Source: Streptomyces atroolivaceus
GTDB taxonomy: Bacteria; Actinomycetota; Actinomycetes; Streptomycetales; Streptomycetaceae
Assembly: GCF_000717025.1 (NCBI RefSeq)
Contig: NZ_JNXG01000015.1
Span: forward strand, 186,001 to 250,000
DNA: 64,000 bases
Reading direction: 5' to 3'
Both the position numbers and the translations under genes were made by a program. Under the pieces are notes generated by a model that did no database searches, was not told the origin of the DNA, and was given only the letters and a program-made list of their open reading frames with translations. Positions 1 through 8,371 of this stretch are shown piece by piece (within the stretch, counting starts at the first letter, position 1; each line of letters begins with the position of its first letter).

Positions 1-1343
1 AGTCCGATCCCGATGCCCAGTACGGCCTGACAGAGGCCGTACTCCAGCGCCGAGGTGCCGGTGTCGAGGAGGGAGAGCAGCCACATGCCGGCCGCCGAGA
101 CGGCTCCGCCCACCAGCGGGTAGACGCGGTAGCGGCCGGTGCGCGAGACCAGCTGTCCTGAGACCACGGAGGCGACGACGATGCCTCCCATCATGGGCAG
201 CATCAACAGCCCTGACTCGGTGGCGGAGACGCCCTCGACCATCTGGAGGTAGGTCGGCAGATAGCTGGCGGCACCGAAGAGCGCGACCCCGACGACCGCG
301 CCCACCAGCGAGGTGACGTTGAAGACCGAGTCGCGGAACAGACGCAGCGGGATGATGGGTTCGGCGGCCCGGTGCTCGACGACGAGGAACAGCAGGGTCG
401 TTCCGGCAGCGCCCGCGGCGAGTCCCAGAACGGTCCGCGAACCCCAGGCGTACTCCGTACCGCCCCAGCTGGTGAGCAGCACCAGACAGGTGGACGCGGC
501 GGCCAGCAGCAGCGCCCCCAGCACGTCGAGGCGGGGGCGGACGGCCGGCTTGGGCAGCTTCAGGACGAGCGCGATGACGGCGAGGGTGACCAGGCCGAAC
601 GGCACGTTGATGTAGAAACACCAGCGCCAGGAGGCGTGGTCGGTGAAGAAGCCGCCGAGGAGCGGTCCGGCCACGGAGGCGAGCCCGAAGACGGCACCGA
701 TGAGGCCCATGTAGCGGCCCCGCTCCCTGGCCGGGACGATGTCGGCGATGATCGCCTGGACGCCGATCATCAGTCCGCCGCCGCCGATGCCCTGGACGGC
801 CCGGAAGGCGATGAGTTCGTCCATGGTGCGCGACCAGCCGGCGAGGGCGGACCCGATGACGAAGACGATGATCGCGAACTGGAAGACGCCCTTGCGGCCG
901 AAGAGGTCGCCGAGCTTCCCGTAGAGCGGCAGGCCGATCGTGGAGGCGAGCAGATAGGCGGTGACCGCCCAGGACATCTTGTCCAGGCCGTGGAGCTCGC
1001 CGACGATCTTCGGCAGGGCGGTGGCGACGATCATCTGGTCGAGCGCCGCGAGCAGCAGGGTGAGCATCAGCCCGAGGAAGACGAGCCGGACCCTGCGGGG
1101 GCTGATCTCGTCCGGCGGTGCGGCGGGTCCCGAAACGGACGGCGGCGGGGGTGACTGCGACCCCACCAGGGTGCGGGGCCCCTCCGCGGTGCCGGGCTCC
1201 TCCGCGGTGCCGGGCTCCTCCGCGGTGCGGGGCCCCTCCGCGGTGCCGGGCTCCTCCGCCGTGCCGGACTCCGCCCGGGTCCCGGGCTGCCCGTGCTCCG
1301 TGCCTCCCGGCTCGTCCTTCACCAGAGTGATCCCACCCACCAT
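1..1343 (-). CDS. DHA2-family MFS drug efflux transporter (C-terminus outside window)
   Basis: Reads leftward from an ATG at 1343 and runs off the window edge, so only the first ~447 residues are seen. A hydrophilic N-terminal tail of ~80 residues precedes typical EmrB/QacA helices: LALAALDQMIVATALPKI in helix 1 (read as LLLAALDQMIVATALPKIVG), then a GKLGDLFGRK loop, GIGGGGLM and WRWCFYINVPFG, all hallmarks of 14-TM proton-driven drug exporters of the inner membrane. A GGGGAG ribosome site sits 6 bases before the ATG. The N-terminal tail is odd: it is built on an 18-bp tandem repeat giving Gly-Thr-Ala-Glu-Glu-Pro units. Family assignment is secure; the drug is unknown. No TetR partner is visible in the window. 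Confidence 0.9.
   Translation of the reverse strand, partial: MVGGITLVKDEPGGTEHGQPGTRAESGTAEEPGTAEGPRTAEEPGTAEEPGTAEGPRTLVGSQSPPPPSVSGPAAPPDEISPRRVRLVFLGLMLTLLLAALDQMIVATALPKIVGELHGLDKMSWAVTAYLLASTIGLPLYGKLGDLFGRKGVFQFAIIVFVIGSALAGWSRTMDELIAFRAVQGIGGGGLMIGVQAIIADIVPARERGRYMGLIGAVFGLASVAGPLLGGFFTDHASWRWCFYINVPFGLVTLAVIALVLKLPKPAVRPRLDVLGALLLAAASTCLVLLTSWGGTEYAWGSRTVLGLAAGAAGTTLLFLVVEHRAAEPIIPLRLFRDSVFNVTSLVGAVVGVALFGAASYLPTYLQMVEGVSATESGLLMLPMMGGIVVASVVSGQLVSRTGRYRVYPLVGGAVSAAGMWLLSLLDTGTSALEYGLCQAVLGIGIG
1171..1260. repeat. 18-bp tandem repeat, 5 copies, inside MFS gene
   Basis: Five consecutive 18-bp units (1171, 1189, 1207, 1225, 1243), alternating between a gtgcggggcccctccgcg form and a gtgccgggctcctccgcg form, with a decayed sixth at 1261. 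On the coding strand they give a 6-residue acidic/proline repeat in the cytoplasmic N-terminal tail of the transporter. The period is a multiple of three, so copy-number change would not break the frame. Confidence 0.9.
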
Positions 1344-1482
1344 GTGGCGCTCCCCTCGTCGCAGCTGCGCCGCCCATTTCTCGCATCAGGCGGCAAGGCG
1401 GGGCAAACGCGACCGGGCGCACACGCGGCGCACACAACGGGCTTATGCGCCGGTGGGAGGCACTGCGGCGCACAACCGGCCA

Positions 1483-1507
1483 CACCGGAAAACCACTCGT
1501 TCCGGTG
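1483..1507 (-). terminator. weak hairpin after SRPBCC gene
   Basis: CACCGGAA (1483-1490) pairs with TTCCGGTG (1500-1507) across a 9-base loop, 37 bases past the stop of the leftward SRPBCC gene. The stem is only 8 bp and has no U tract, so its role as a terminator is a guess. Confidence 0.4.
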
Positions 1508-1543
1508 AGGCCGGCCGTAGCGCCAACAGCATGGAGAGCAGGG

Positions 1544-1987
1544 CTACTTCTCGACCTCGGTGGCGAGGTTCTGCAGCAGTTCGTCGTAGATCCGGCCGAG
1601 CCCCTTGGGCGCGAAGGTCCTCTCGAAGAAGCCGCCGATGCCGCCGGCACCGTTCCACACGGTCGAGACGACGGCCTTGGACTTCCCCTCGCCCGCCGGG
1701 GTGACGGTCCAGGTGGTGACCATCGTGGAGTTGCGGTCCTTCTCGATCAGCTGCCCGTCGGTGGGCTCGGTGACCTCGAGCAGGCAGTCGCGGACCCGCT
1801 TGCTGGTGGCCTGGAGCTTCCAGTGGACGAGGGTGCCCTCACCGTCTCCGCCCTCACGCACCTCGTACTCACTGAAGTGCCCGGTCAGCACCTTGCCCCG
1901 GACCTCCTTGTAGTCGGCCAGCGCATCGAACACCGTCTCTGCGTCCGCCGCGATGATCCGCTCTGTCGTGGCCTCGACCTGCGCCAT
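1544..1987 (-). CDS. SRPBCC (polyketide cyclase/START-like) family protein
   Basis: 147 residues from an ATG at 1987 with a strong GGAGGAG ribosome site 5 bases upstream; a longer reading to 2089 lacks a site and overlaps the LexA-box promoter, so it was not chosen. The start MAQVEATTERIIAADAETVF followed by DALADY is the classic opening of a START/Bet v1 fold: strand, small helix, then an antiparallel sheet, ending in a long C-terminal helix (residues ~120-145). These small proteins bind hydrophobic ligands in a cavity; the ligand cannot be told. It is divergent from the radical SAM gene. No catalytic residue is expected. Family call is good, function unknown. Confidence 0.85.
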   Translation of the reverse strand: MAQVEATTERIIAADAETVFDALADYKEVRGKVLTGHFSEYEVREGGDGEGTLVHWKLQATSKRVRDCLLEVTEPTDGQLIEKDRNSTMVTTWTVTPAGEGKSKAVVSTVWNGAGGIGGFFERTFAPKGLGRIYDELLQNLATEVEK

Positions 1988-2091
1988 GCCTGCTCCTCCA
2001 GCACTCGGTTGTTCGGGGTGCTGCTGAGCCAACCACCTCGGGTACGACCCCTCAAAATCGGGCCCCGCTCCCCCGCCTCGCACGATCAAGG

Positions 2092-2103
2092 GAACATGTG
2101 TTC
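2092..2103 (+). promoter_or_regulatory. LexA (SOS) box
   Basis: GAACATGTGTTC fits the actinobacterial/Gram-positive LexA operator GAAC-N4-GTTC exactly. It lies 33 bases before the ATG of the radical SAM gene and 104 bases from the start of the divergent SRPBCC gene, where a repressor could cover a promoter. From memory, the M. tuberculosis homologue Rv2578c also has a LexA site in the region shared with linB, which supports function. Confidence 0.82.
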
Positions 2104-2136
2104 TATTCTCTGCGCAGTGCTACCGAGGAGACGTTC

Positions 2137-3180
2137 ATGCGCTGGGACAATCTGGCAGAAAACACCACAAAGGAAGGGAACAGCGCGCTCTTCGCCGCGG
2201 ACGCGGTGACGACACGCACCTTCGACACCCCCGAATTCAAGGGGATCACCTTCCACGAGATCCGGGCCCGCTCGATCGTGAACCGGGTGCCCGGGGCCTC
2301 CCGCATGCCGTTCGAATGGACCGTCAACCCGTACAGGGGCTGCTCCCACGCCTGCGTCTACTGCTTCGCCCGCAAGACCCACAGCTATCTGGATCTCGAC
2401 ACCGGTCTCGGTTTCGACTCCCAGATCGTCGTCAAGGTCAACGCCGCCGAACTGCTGAGCCGTCACCTGGCCTCCCGCCAGTGGCACGGCCAGCACATCG
2501 CGATGGGGACGAACGTCGACTGCTACCAGAGGGCCGAAGGCCGCTACCGGCTGATGCCCGGCGTCATCGCGGCCCTGCGCGATCACGCGAACCCCTTCTC
2601 CATCCTCACGAAGGGCACCCTGATACTGCGCGATCTCGACCTGCTGCGCCAGGCCTCCGAGGTCACCGAGGTCGGCGTGTCCGTGTCCGTCGGATTCACC
2701 GACCCCGGCCTGTGGCGCACGGTCGAGCCGGGCACCCCCTCCCCGGAGCGCCGTCTGGACGTCGTCCGCGCCATGGCGGACAACGGGATCGGCTGCGGAG
2801 TCCTGATGGCTCCGGTCATCCCCTTCCTCGGCGACCACCCCGATCAGCTGCGCGCGACGGTCCGCGCCATCGCCGCCGCCGGCGCGACCTCGGTCACACC
2901 GCTCGTCCTGCACCTGCGGCCCGGCGCCCGTGAGTGGTTCATGCGGTGGCTCGCACACCACCACCCGCACCTGGTGCGGCGGTACGAACGGATGTACGCG
3001 GACGGGGCGTACGCGCCGACCTGGTACCAACGGGGCATCACCCGCCGGGTGCACGAACTGGCGGCCGAGTTCGGCATCGGGCCCGCCGACCGGGGCCTCG
3101 CCCGTCGGACCGTCCGCGAATCCCCGACGGCCGTCACGGACGGCCACGCGCCCGGCCCCACCCAGCTGACCCTGCTCTGA
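2137..3180 (+). CDS. Rv2578c-family radical SAM protein, SOS-associated
   Basis: 347 residues from ATG 2137, chosen over an upstream in-frame ATG because GAGGAG lies 6 bases before it. The CxxxCxxC cluster (CSHACVYC, residues ~70-77) binds the [4Fe-4S] that cleaves S-adenosylmethionine. The surrounding PYRGCSHACVYCFARKTH and a GVSVSVG strand match the SplB-like group typified by Rv2578c; some mycobacterial members carry an intein, but this one does not. The substrate is unproven; relatives include spore photoproduct lyase, so a DNA-lesion role is possible. The LexA box upstream fits that idea. Monocistronic, and followed by an unrelated secreted hydrolase. Confidence 0.88.
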   Translation: MRWDNLAENTTKEGNSALFAADAVTTRTFDTPEFKGITFHEIRARSIVNRVPGASRMPFEWTVNPYRGCSHACVYCFARKTHSYLDLDTGLGFDSQIVVKVNAAELLSRHLASRQWHGQHIAMGTNVDCYQRAEGRYRLMPGVIAALRDHANPFSILTKGTLILRDLDLLRQASEVTEVGVSVSVGFTDPGLWRTVEPGTPSPERRLDVVRAMADNGIGCGVLMAPVIPFLGDHPDQLRATVRAIAAAGATSVTPLVLHLRPGAREWFMRWLAHHHPHLVRRYERMYADGAYAPTWYQRGITRRVHELAAEFGIGPADRGLARRTVRESPTAVTDGHAPGPTQLTLL

Positions 3181-3306
3181 CCGCGGCGGTCTCCCTGCCC
3201 GAACGGGTCAACTCTCGGCGACACGCGTCCTTCCCCCGCCGGATCCGGGAAGCATGCGGCGGGGGCTGTGCCACCCACAGCCGCGTTCCCCGACTCGGGA
3301 GGCCAC

Positions 3307-4908
3307 ATGACGAAACGTGCAGGAATCATTGTCGCCGTCGGCGCCGCGGTCGCGGGTCTGGTGACCGCCGCACCGTCGACCGCGTCCGCACCGTCCACCA
3401 CGCTCACCGAGGGGACGAGGCCGGCTCCGCGCGCCGCCGCGCCGCTGAAGTGGACCGGCTGCGGGACCAAGTCGTACCCGGCTCTGCAGTGCTCGAAGGT
3501 CCTCTCGCCGCTCGACCATGAGAACCCGTCGGGCAGACAGGTCACCCTCGCCCTCTCCCGGATTCCGCACACCGCGAAGACCTCGCAGGGCCCTCTGCTG
3601 GTCAACCCCGGCGGCCCCGGCGGCAGCGGGCTCTCCATGGCGGGCTTCGTGGCGGCCTCGCTGCCCGGGAAGCTCGCCGCGCAGTACGACGTGATCGGGT
3701 TCGACCCGCGCGGGGTCGGGAAGAGCACCCCCGCCCTCGACTGCGTACCGAAGTACTTCGCGCCGGTGCGCCCCGACACCGTGCCGGACTCCTACGAGGC
3801 GGAGAGGACCGCGCGCGACCGGGCCGCCTCCTTCGCCGCCGCCTGCGGTGAGAAGCACGGCGACCTGCTGCCGTACATGGACACCGTCAGTGCCGCGAAG
3901 GACCTCGACGTCATCCGCCGGGCCCTCGGCGCACCCCAGGTCAGCTACTTCGGATACTCCTACGGCACCTACCTGGGCGCGGTCTACGCGAAGCTGTTCC
4001 CCGAGCGCGTGCGCCGCCTGGTGCTGGACTCGGTCGTCGACCCCGACGGCGTCTGGTACGAGGACAACCTGGGACAGGACCACGCGTTCGACGCCCGCCA
4101 CAAGGCGTTCGCGGCGTGGGTCGCGAAGAACCACGCCACGTACGGGCTCGGCAGCGACCCGGCCGAGGTCGAAGCCGCCTGGTACCGGATGCGCGACGCG
4201 GTGAAGGAGCAGCCCGCGGCCGGCAAGGTAGGGCCGGGCGAGCTCGAGGACACCTTCATGCCGGGCGGCTACTACAACGGCTACTGGCCACGCCTCGCCG
4301 AAGCGTTCGCGGCGTACGTGAACGACAAGGACCAGAAGGCGCTCGCCAGGGCGTACGAGGACTTCGCGGCCGTCGACCGGAGCGGTGACAACGGGTACTC
4401 CGTCTACGCGGCCGTGCAGTGCCGCGACGCCGCCTGGCCCCGGACCTGGAACACCTGGCGCAACGACACCTGGCAGGCACACCGCAAGGCGCCCTTCATG
4501 TCATGGAACAACACCTGGTACAACGCTCCCTGCGCCACCTGGCCGGTGGAGCCGCTGGAGCCCGTGCGGGTCACCAACGGCAAGATCCCGCCCGCGCTGA
4601 TCCTCCAGGCCACCGATGACGCCGCCACACCGTACGAGGGCGGGGTCACCATGAGCCGCAGGCTGAAGGGTTCCGGCCTCGTCGTCGAGCAGGGCGGCGG
4701 CAACCACGGCATCACACTGAGCGGCAACGACTGCCTGGACGCACACCTGGTGGACTACCTCACCGACGGCACCGTGCCCACCGGCGGCGGCAGTGGCGCG
4801 GACGCGGTCTGCGACGCACTGCCGGAGCCCAAGCCCGCCCCGGCCACGAAGGCGGGCGCGAACACGAAGGGCAGCACACTGCACGGCCTGCTCGGCTTCC
4901 GCGGCTGA
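3307..4908 (+). CDS. secreted alpha/beta hydrolase, tripeptidyl aminopeptidase-like
   Basis: 533 residues. ATG 3307 follows GGGAGG at a good distance. The first ~29 residues form a signal peptide (KR, hydrophobic stretch, TASA). The mature part has the NPGGPGGSG oxyanion loop (residues ~100), the nucleophile elbow GYSYGTYLG with Ser ~218, a late DDAATPYEGG aspartate loop and GGGNHG with the catalytic His. This is the layout of the Streptomyces tripeptidyl aminopeptidase / SlpD-SlpE family, which trims N-terminal tripeptides from secreted proteins outside the cell. Length is normal for the family (~530). It stands alone, with no terminator evident before the decayed genes that follow. Confidence 0.9.
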   Translation: MTKRAGIIVAVGAAVAGLVTAAPSTASAPSTTLTEGTRPAPRAAAPLKWTGCGTKSYPALQCSKVLSPLDHENPSGRQVTLALSRIPHTAKTSQGPLLVNPGGPGGSGLSMAGFVAASLPGKLAAQYDVIGFDPRGVGKSTPALDCVPKYFAPVRPDTVPDSYEAERTARDRAASFAAACGEKHGDLLPYMDTVSAAKDLDVIRRALGAPQVSYFGYSYGTYLGAVYAKLFPERVRRLVLDSVVDPDGVWYEDNLGQDHAFDARHKAFAAWVAKNHATYGLGSDPAEVEAAWYRMRDAVKEQPAAGKVGPGELEDTFMPGGYYNGYWPRLAEAFAAYVNDKDQKALARAYEDFAAVDRSGDNGYSVYAAVQCRDAAWPRTWNTWRNDTWQAHRKAPFMSWNNTWYNAPCATWPVEPLEPVRVTNGKIPPALILQATDDAATPYEGGVTMSRRLKGSGLVVEQGGGNHGITLSGNDCLDAHLVDYLTDGTVPTGGGSGADAVCDALPEPKPAPATKAGANTKGSTLHGLLGFRG

Positions 4909-4954
4909 GGACGCGAGGGCACCGCGCCCGGGGGCGTACGCCAGGAGGGGCCGT

Positions 4955-5255
4955 GTGACCACCCCACCCACTCCCGCGTACGCCCCCGGCGTGCGTGTTC
5001 GCGGCATGGCGCTCGGCGACTGCGCGGCCGTGGCGGACATCCGGGTGCGCGGATGGCGGACCCCGCGTACGCCGGCATGGTTCCGCAGTCGTCTCTGGAC
5101 GCGATGGACGTCGACCGGGACGCCGAGCTCCGGCGCACATACCTCACGGCGGACGACGGACCGGTGAATCCGGTGGCCGAGGCTCCTGACGCCACGGTGA
5201 CCGGCTGGGCCTGCTACGGCCCCTGCCGCGACGAAAGCGCGCGCGGCCCGGGAGC
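4955..5255 (+). pseudogene. GNAT N-acetyltransferase remnant, frameshifted and truncated
   Basis: A good start is kept: AGGAGGGG then GTG at 4955. The first frame reads VRVRGMALGDCAAVADIRV and RGWRT, the usual GNAT opening. At about 5070 (in or near ggaccccgcg) the reading moves one frame, where it continues AYAGMVPQSSLDAMDVDRD and later TGWACYGPCRDE, the typical next blocks of this subfamily. The match fades near 5255 and the acetyl-CoA-binding half (RxxGxG/A) is absent. So the gene has at least one frameshift and has lost its C-terminal half. Confidence 0.8.
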
Positions 5256-5281
5256 GGGGAGCTGTTTTCCGGCGTCGATGA

Positions 5282-5740
5282 CCAGGGAGGCGCGTTCCGC
5301 GCCACCTCGAACTCGCTGCCCTGGCCCTTGCGCTGACGCGACGGGTCATCGTCCTGCAAGCCGTCGAGCATGCCCAGAACGACCCTGGCAACCTGTTCGA
5401 CGGCTTCACCCGCGTACTCAGGCGCGGCCAACAGCGCCTCGAAGAAAGGGAGTCGGGCATCGCCGATGCCCTGGTGCGCCTGTCGGCGCTGGAGCTGTCC
5501 CGCCCGAACGGTTCGCGGCCCGTCCTCACGCCTGGTGAAGTGGATCGTCTGATGCGCGCGGCCCACCGGATTCACCAGCTGGGCGATGGCATCACGGTGG
5601 CCAGCCGCGCGACAGACGTGGCGATCCCCATCGCCCGCGGCAAGGACGGCTCGGTGGTCGTGTTCCCTGCGCTGCCCGCGGAGGCACGGCCTGCGGGACT
5701 GTCACGCTTCCGGGATGACTTCTACCCCTGTCCGGCCAGA
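5282..5740 (+). pseudogene. unrecognised coding remnant
   Basis: One frame (open from 5282, first GTG at 5474) reads as plausible protein: HLELAALALALTRRVIVLQ, then a helical stretch with DGFTRVLRRGQQRLEERE, then VLTPGEVDRLMRAAHRIHQ and a GKDGSVVVFPALP strand. Codon usage is streptomycete. There is no usable start at the left and the sequence loses protein character after ~5740, so it appears cut at both ends. I do not recognise the family. It begins where the GNAT remnant stops, suggesting a deletion joint near 5255-5285. Confidence 0.4.
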
Positions 5741-5961
5741 GGGGTGGGCCGATCACACGGTGGCCTCACGACGCAGCTTCACCTGGCCGGAGCCGCGCAC
5801 GTCTCATCTCCTGCCGACGCCCCACGGCGCTCGTCCGATTGTGACAGCTCGCCCCGCCCCCACCCCGTTGCATCGTGGCAAGCGCGTGGCTCCGGGTCCG
5901 CGGAGGCATCTCACCACCTCCGCTGCGACGACGGTCGACCGTCCGGCATAGGGTCACGCGC

Positions 5962-6174
5962 ATGTGGGCGGAAGTAGATTTGATCGACTGGGCAGCACTG
6001 AGGCACAACTACGGGTCCGCCGCAGACGTGCCCGGACTGTTGCGCCGGTGCGCGGGGCCTGATCCGGAGGATGCGGAGCGTCTTCCGCAGGACGGCCGGA
6101 CCGACATCGCCGCCGTCCTCCGCCACACCGGCCGCGACTGCCTCCGGCCCCTACGAACCCTCGGCCTCACGTGA
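5962..6174 (+). pseudogene. N-terminal stub of a HEAT-repeat protein
   Basis: ATG 5962 opens a 70-residue reading beginning MWAEVDLIDWAALRHNYGSA, the common opening of a large actinobacterial HEAT-repeat family (EVDxIDWAxLxHAYGxAxDVPxLL). After AADVPGLLRRCAGPDPEDAE the family's repeat helices are missing and a stop comes at 6172. It may be translated as a short peptide, but it looks like a truncated copy. A full-length but distinct HEAT protein lies at 9488-10060. Confidence 0.65.
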
Positions 6175-6208
6175 CGAACCCGGACAGATCCCGATCACGC
6201 AACGCCCC

Positions 6209-6502
6209 TGACGGGAGAGCGCGCGGGAGGAGTTCACGCCGTTCCTCCGCTTCGACACCGAGATCCGCCGCATCGTCTGCACGACGAACGCAATCGAGTC
6301 CGTGAACGCGCGGATCAGACGGGCGGTGAGAGCCCGCGGTCACCTCCCGCACGCACAGGCCGCCTTGAAGTGCGTCTACATGGCGATAATGTCGCTGGGC
6401 CCGACCGGCAAGGGCCGGGCCCGCTGGACCATGCGCTGGAAGACAGCCTTGAACGCCTTCGGCACCACCTTCGACGGCCGGCTCCCCGCAGCACGTCCGT
6501 AA
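6209..6502 (+). mobile_element. IS256/Mutator-family transposase, C-terminal fragment
   Basis: About 95 codons without a start read EEFTPFLRFDTEIRRIVCT, TNAIESVNARIRRAVRARGH, ALKCVYMAIMSLGPTGKG and RWTMRWKTALNAF, ending at a TAA at 6500. These are the conserved last blocks of IS256-family (Mutator) transposases, including the final catalytic Glu in TNAIES. The N-terminal two thirds with the DD pair and the left inverted repeat are gone. No clear right-end inverted repeat or target duplication was seen in 6503-6555. Confidence 0.88.
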
Positions 6503-6555
6503 CCCTCGACAACCGAGTTACACCGCTCGACAGACCCCCGCGTCGTGAGACCGTG

Positions 6556-6592
6556 CGAGCCCCTGGCGTCGCCTGTACCTGCCAGGGGCTCG
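6556..6592 (-). terminator. hairpin terminator of the ECF41 operon
   Basis: CGAGCCCCTGGC (6556-6567) pairs perfectly with GCCAGGGGCTCG (6581-6592) over a 13-base loop, 34 bases past the stop of the sigma gene. It separates the operon from the transposase fragment. Confidence 0.75.
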
Positions 6593-6625
6593 GGCCGGCA
6601 TCAGCAGGCGGTGTGGCTCTGGTCG

Positions 6626-7558
6626 TCAGCCAGTCTCGTCGTCGGTCCAGGCGTGCAGCTTGTCCGGGTTGACCACCATCCACAGGTTGGATATCAGGCC
6701 GTCGTGCACGTCCAGGGCGAGGACGACGACGGTGGTGCCGGCGATGCGGACCGTCACACCGGGGGCGCCGTTGACGTCCTCCTCGACGAGTTCCACCCCG
6801 GGTTCCTTACGCATGAGGCCGAGGAGGAGGCGGGCCACCTTGTCCCGGCCGACGACCGGGCGCAGGGCCGCGCGCACCTTGCCGCCGCCGTCGCTGAGCG
6901 ACGCGACGTCGGGGTCGAGGAGGTCGATGAGGGTGTCGAGGTCGCCGGTCTCGCAGGCGTTGCGGAACGCGGTGACGACCTGCCGGTGTTCCTCTGCCGT
7001 ACTGCTGCCAGGCCGTTGGCCGGCAATACGCCGTCGGGCGGACGCGGCGAGCTGTCGGCAGGCCGCAGGGGTGCGGCCCACCGTCTCGGCGATCTCGGCG
7101 AACGGCACGCCGAAGACGTCGTGGAGGACGAAGGCGACACGTTCCGCCGGAGTGATCGAGTCCAGGACCACGAGCATCCCCATGCTCACCGACTCGTCGA
7201 GGGTGATGCGGTCGGCGGGATCGGCGCCGCCTTCGTGGCCCGTGCTCGTCCACAGGGTGGTGTGCCGGACGGGCTCCGGCAGCCATTCACCGGTGTAGCA
7301 CTCCCGGCGGACCCGCGCCGACGCAAGGTGGTCGAGGCAGATCCGTGAGGCGACCCGGGTCAGCCAAGCCAGCGGTGCGTCGATCCCCTGCTGCCCCTCC
7401 TCGGACAGGGTGTACCAGCGGGCGTACGTCTCCTGGACCACGTCCTCGGCGTCCTGCACCGAGCCGAGCATCCGGTAGCCGAGGTTGAGCAGCCGACGGC
7501 GCTCGGCCTGGAGGGCGCCGAGGGGAGTGTCCTGGGCCGATTCGGAGGGCGTGGACAC
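6626..7558 (-). CDS. sigJ: ECF41-group RNA polymerase sigma factor (SigJ-like)
   Basis: 310 residues from GTG 7558; AGGAGGG lies 12 bases upstream, inside the end of the preceding gene. Region 2 (LLNLGYRMLGSVQDAEDVVQ, ~25-45) and region 4 (VFGVPFAEIAETVGRTPAAC, ~150-170) bind the promoter. The C-terminal extension is a SnoaL-like domain and holds the motifs that define ECF41: WLPEP in the linker (~95), DGGGK (~230) and NPDKL (~300). In this group the extension replaces an anti-sigma factor and controls activity. It is the last gene of a three-gene operon whose upstream promoter matches the ECF41 consensus, so it is probably autoregulated. The numeric sigJ name is by similarity only. Confidence 0.93.
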   Translation of the reverse strand: MSTPSESAQDTPLGALQAERRRLLNLGYRMLGSVQDAEDVVQETYARWYTLSEEGQQGIDAPLAWLTRVASRICLDHLASARVRRECYTGEWLPEPVRHTTLWTSTGHEGGADPADRITLDESVSMGMLVVLDSITPAERVAFVLHDVFGVPFAEIAETVGRTPAACRQLAASARRRIAGQRPGSSTAEEHRQVVTAFRNACETGDLDTLIDLLDPDVASLSDGGGKVRAALRPVVGRDKVARLLLGLMRKEPGVELVEEDVNGAPGVTVRIAGTTVVVLALDVHDGLISNLWMVVNPDKLHAWTDDETG

Positions 7559-7565
7559 GGCGTCT

Positions 7566-8318
7566 TCATCCCTCCTGGACAGCGTGCTGGGCGAGCCATG
7601 CCTCGAAGGTCTGGCTACCCCGCGGCCCTTGTCCGACAGGCAGCAGACCGTCGCCCGCCATGGCCGTGCCCGCGGCGCCGGGCATCTTCACCGGCAGCAG
7701 CAGACGCCGCTGGTGCCGGGCCCGCAGCAGTCGGCGCACCATGTCGACGACCTGCTCGACCTGCGGTCCGGCGAGCTCGGGGGCCATGCCCTGGGCCGGG
7801 GCCATTGCGAGCCGCACGAGCTGCTGGGCCACCTCACGGGCCGCGACCGACCGGGTCCGCATCCGGGGCACCACTGCCAGTGGCCCTGGCACCCGGTCGA
7901 GGGTCTGCTCCGCGAACTCGTGGAATTGGGTGGCGCGCAGCACCGTCCATGGCGTCCGCCCGCTCTTCACCACGTCCTCCTGGCGCAGTTTCCCCTGGTA
8001 GTAGCCGAGGCCGACCTGGTCGATGCCGACGATCGACAGCACGACGTGGTGGCCCACCCCGGCTCGCTCACCGGCGTCCAGGAGGTTGCGGCCGACGCTG
8101 TCGAAGAACGCGATGGCCTTCTTGCCGCTCGTAGTCGTCACATTGCTCACGTCGACGACCACCTCCACGCCCGCCATGGCCGCGTCGAGTCCGGCGCCTG
8201 TCACAAGGTTTACGCCCTGCGACCGGGCCAGCACCACCGGCTCCTGCCCGGTCGCTGCCAGTTCCTCGACCACATACCGGCCGACCAGCCCGGTCCCGCC
8301 CGCCACTGCCACCCGCAT
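7566..8318 (-). CDS. NmrA/SDR-type NAD(P)-binding oxidoreductase
   Basis: 250 residues from ATG 8318, which AAGGAG precedes by 9 bases; an upstream ATG at 8375 overlaps the previous stop (ATGA) but has no ribosome site, so the true start could be either. MRVAVAGGTGLVGRYVVEEL is a GxxGxxG Rossmann opening of the atypical short-chain dehydrogenase/NmrA kind. There is no YxxxK motif where a classical SDR has it, so it may be a redox-sensing or binding protein instead of an enzyme. The family often sits next to ECF41 sigma genes, here 7 bases upstream of one, which suggests it is a target of the sigma factor. Confidence 0.85.
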   Translation of the reverse strand: MRVAVAGGTGLVGRYVVEELAATGQEPVVLARSQGVNLVTGAGLDAAMAGVEVVVDVSNVTTTSGKKAIAFFDSVGRNLLDAGERAGVGHHVVLSIVGIDQVGLGYYQGKLRQEDVVKSGRTPWTVLRATQFHEFAEQTLDRVPGPLAVVPRMRTRSVAAREVAQQLVRLAMAPAQGMAPELAGPQVEQVVDMVRRLLRARHQRRLLLPVKMPGAAGTAMAGDGLLPVGQGPRGSQTFEAWLAQHAVQEG

Positions 8319-8371
8319 ACCGGACCTCTCCTTCACGCTCATGTCGCCGTCGTTGCTGTTGTCGCCGAACG

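Noticed and set aside
372..1154. Rightward 260-codon ORF inside the MFS gene.
   Set aside because: Composition is that of an antisense shadow; the leftward frame gives clear transporter helices.
5144..5575. Leftward ORF of 143 codons over the GNAT and unknown remnants, with some plausible stretches.
   Set aside because: The rightward readings match GNAT motifs and look more protein-like; the leftward one has no ribosome site or known family. Some doubt remains between 5255 and 5500.
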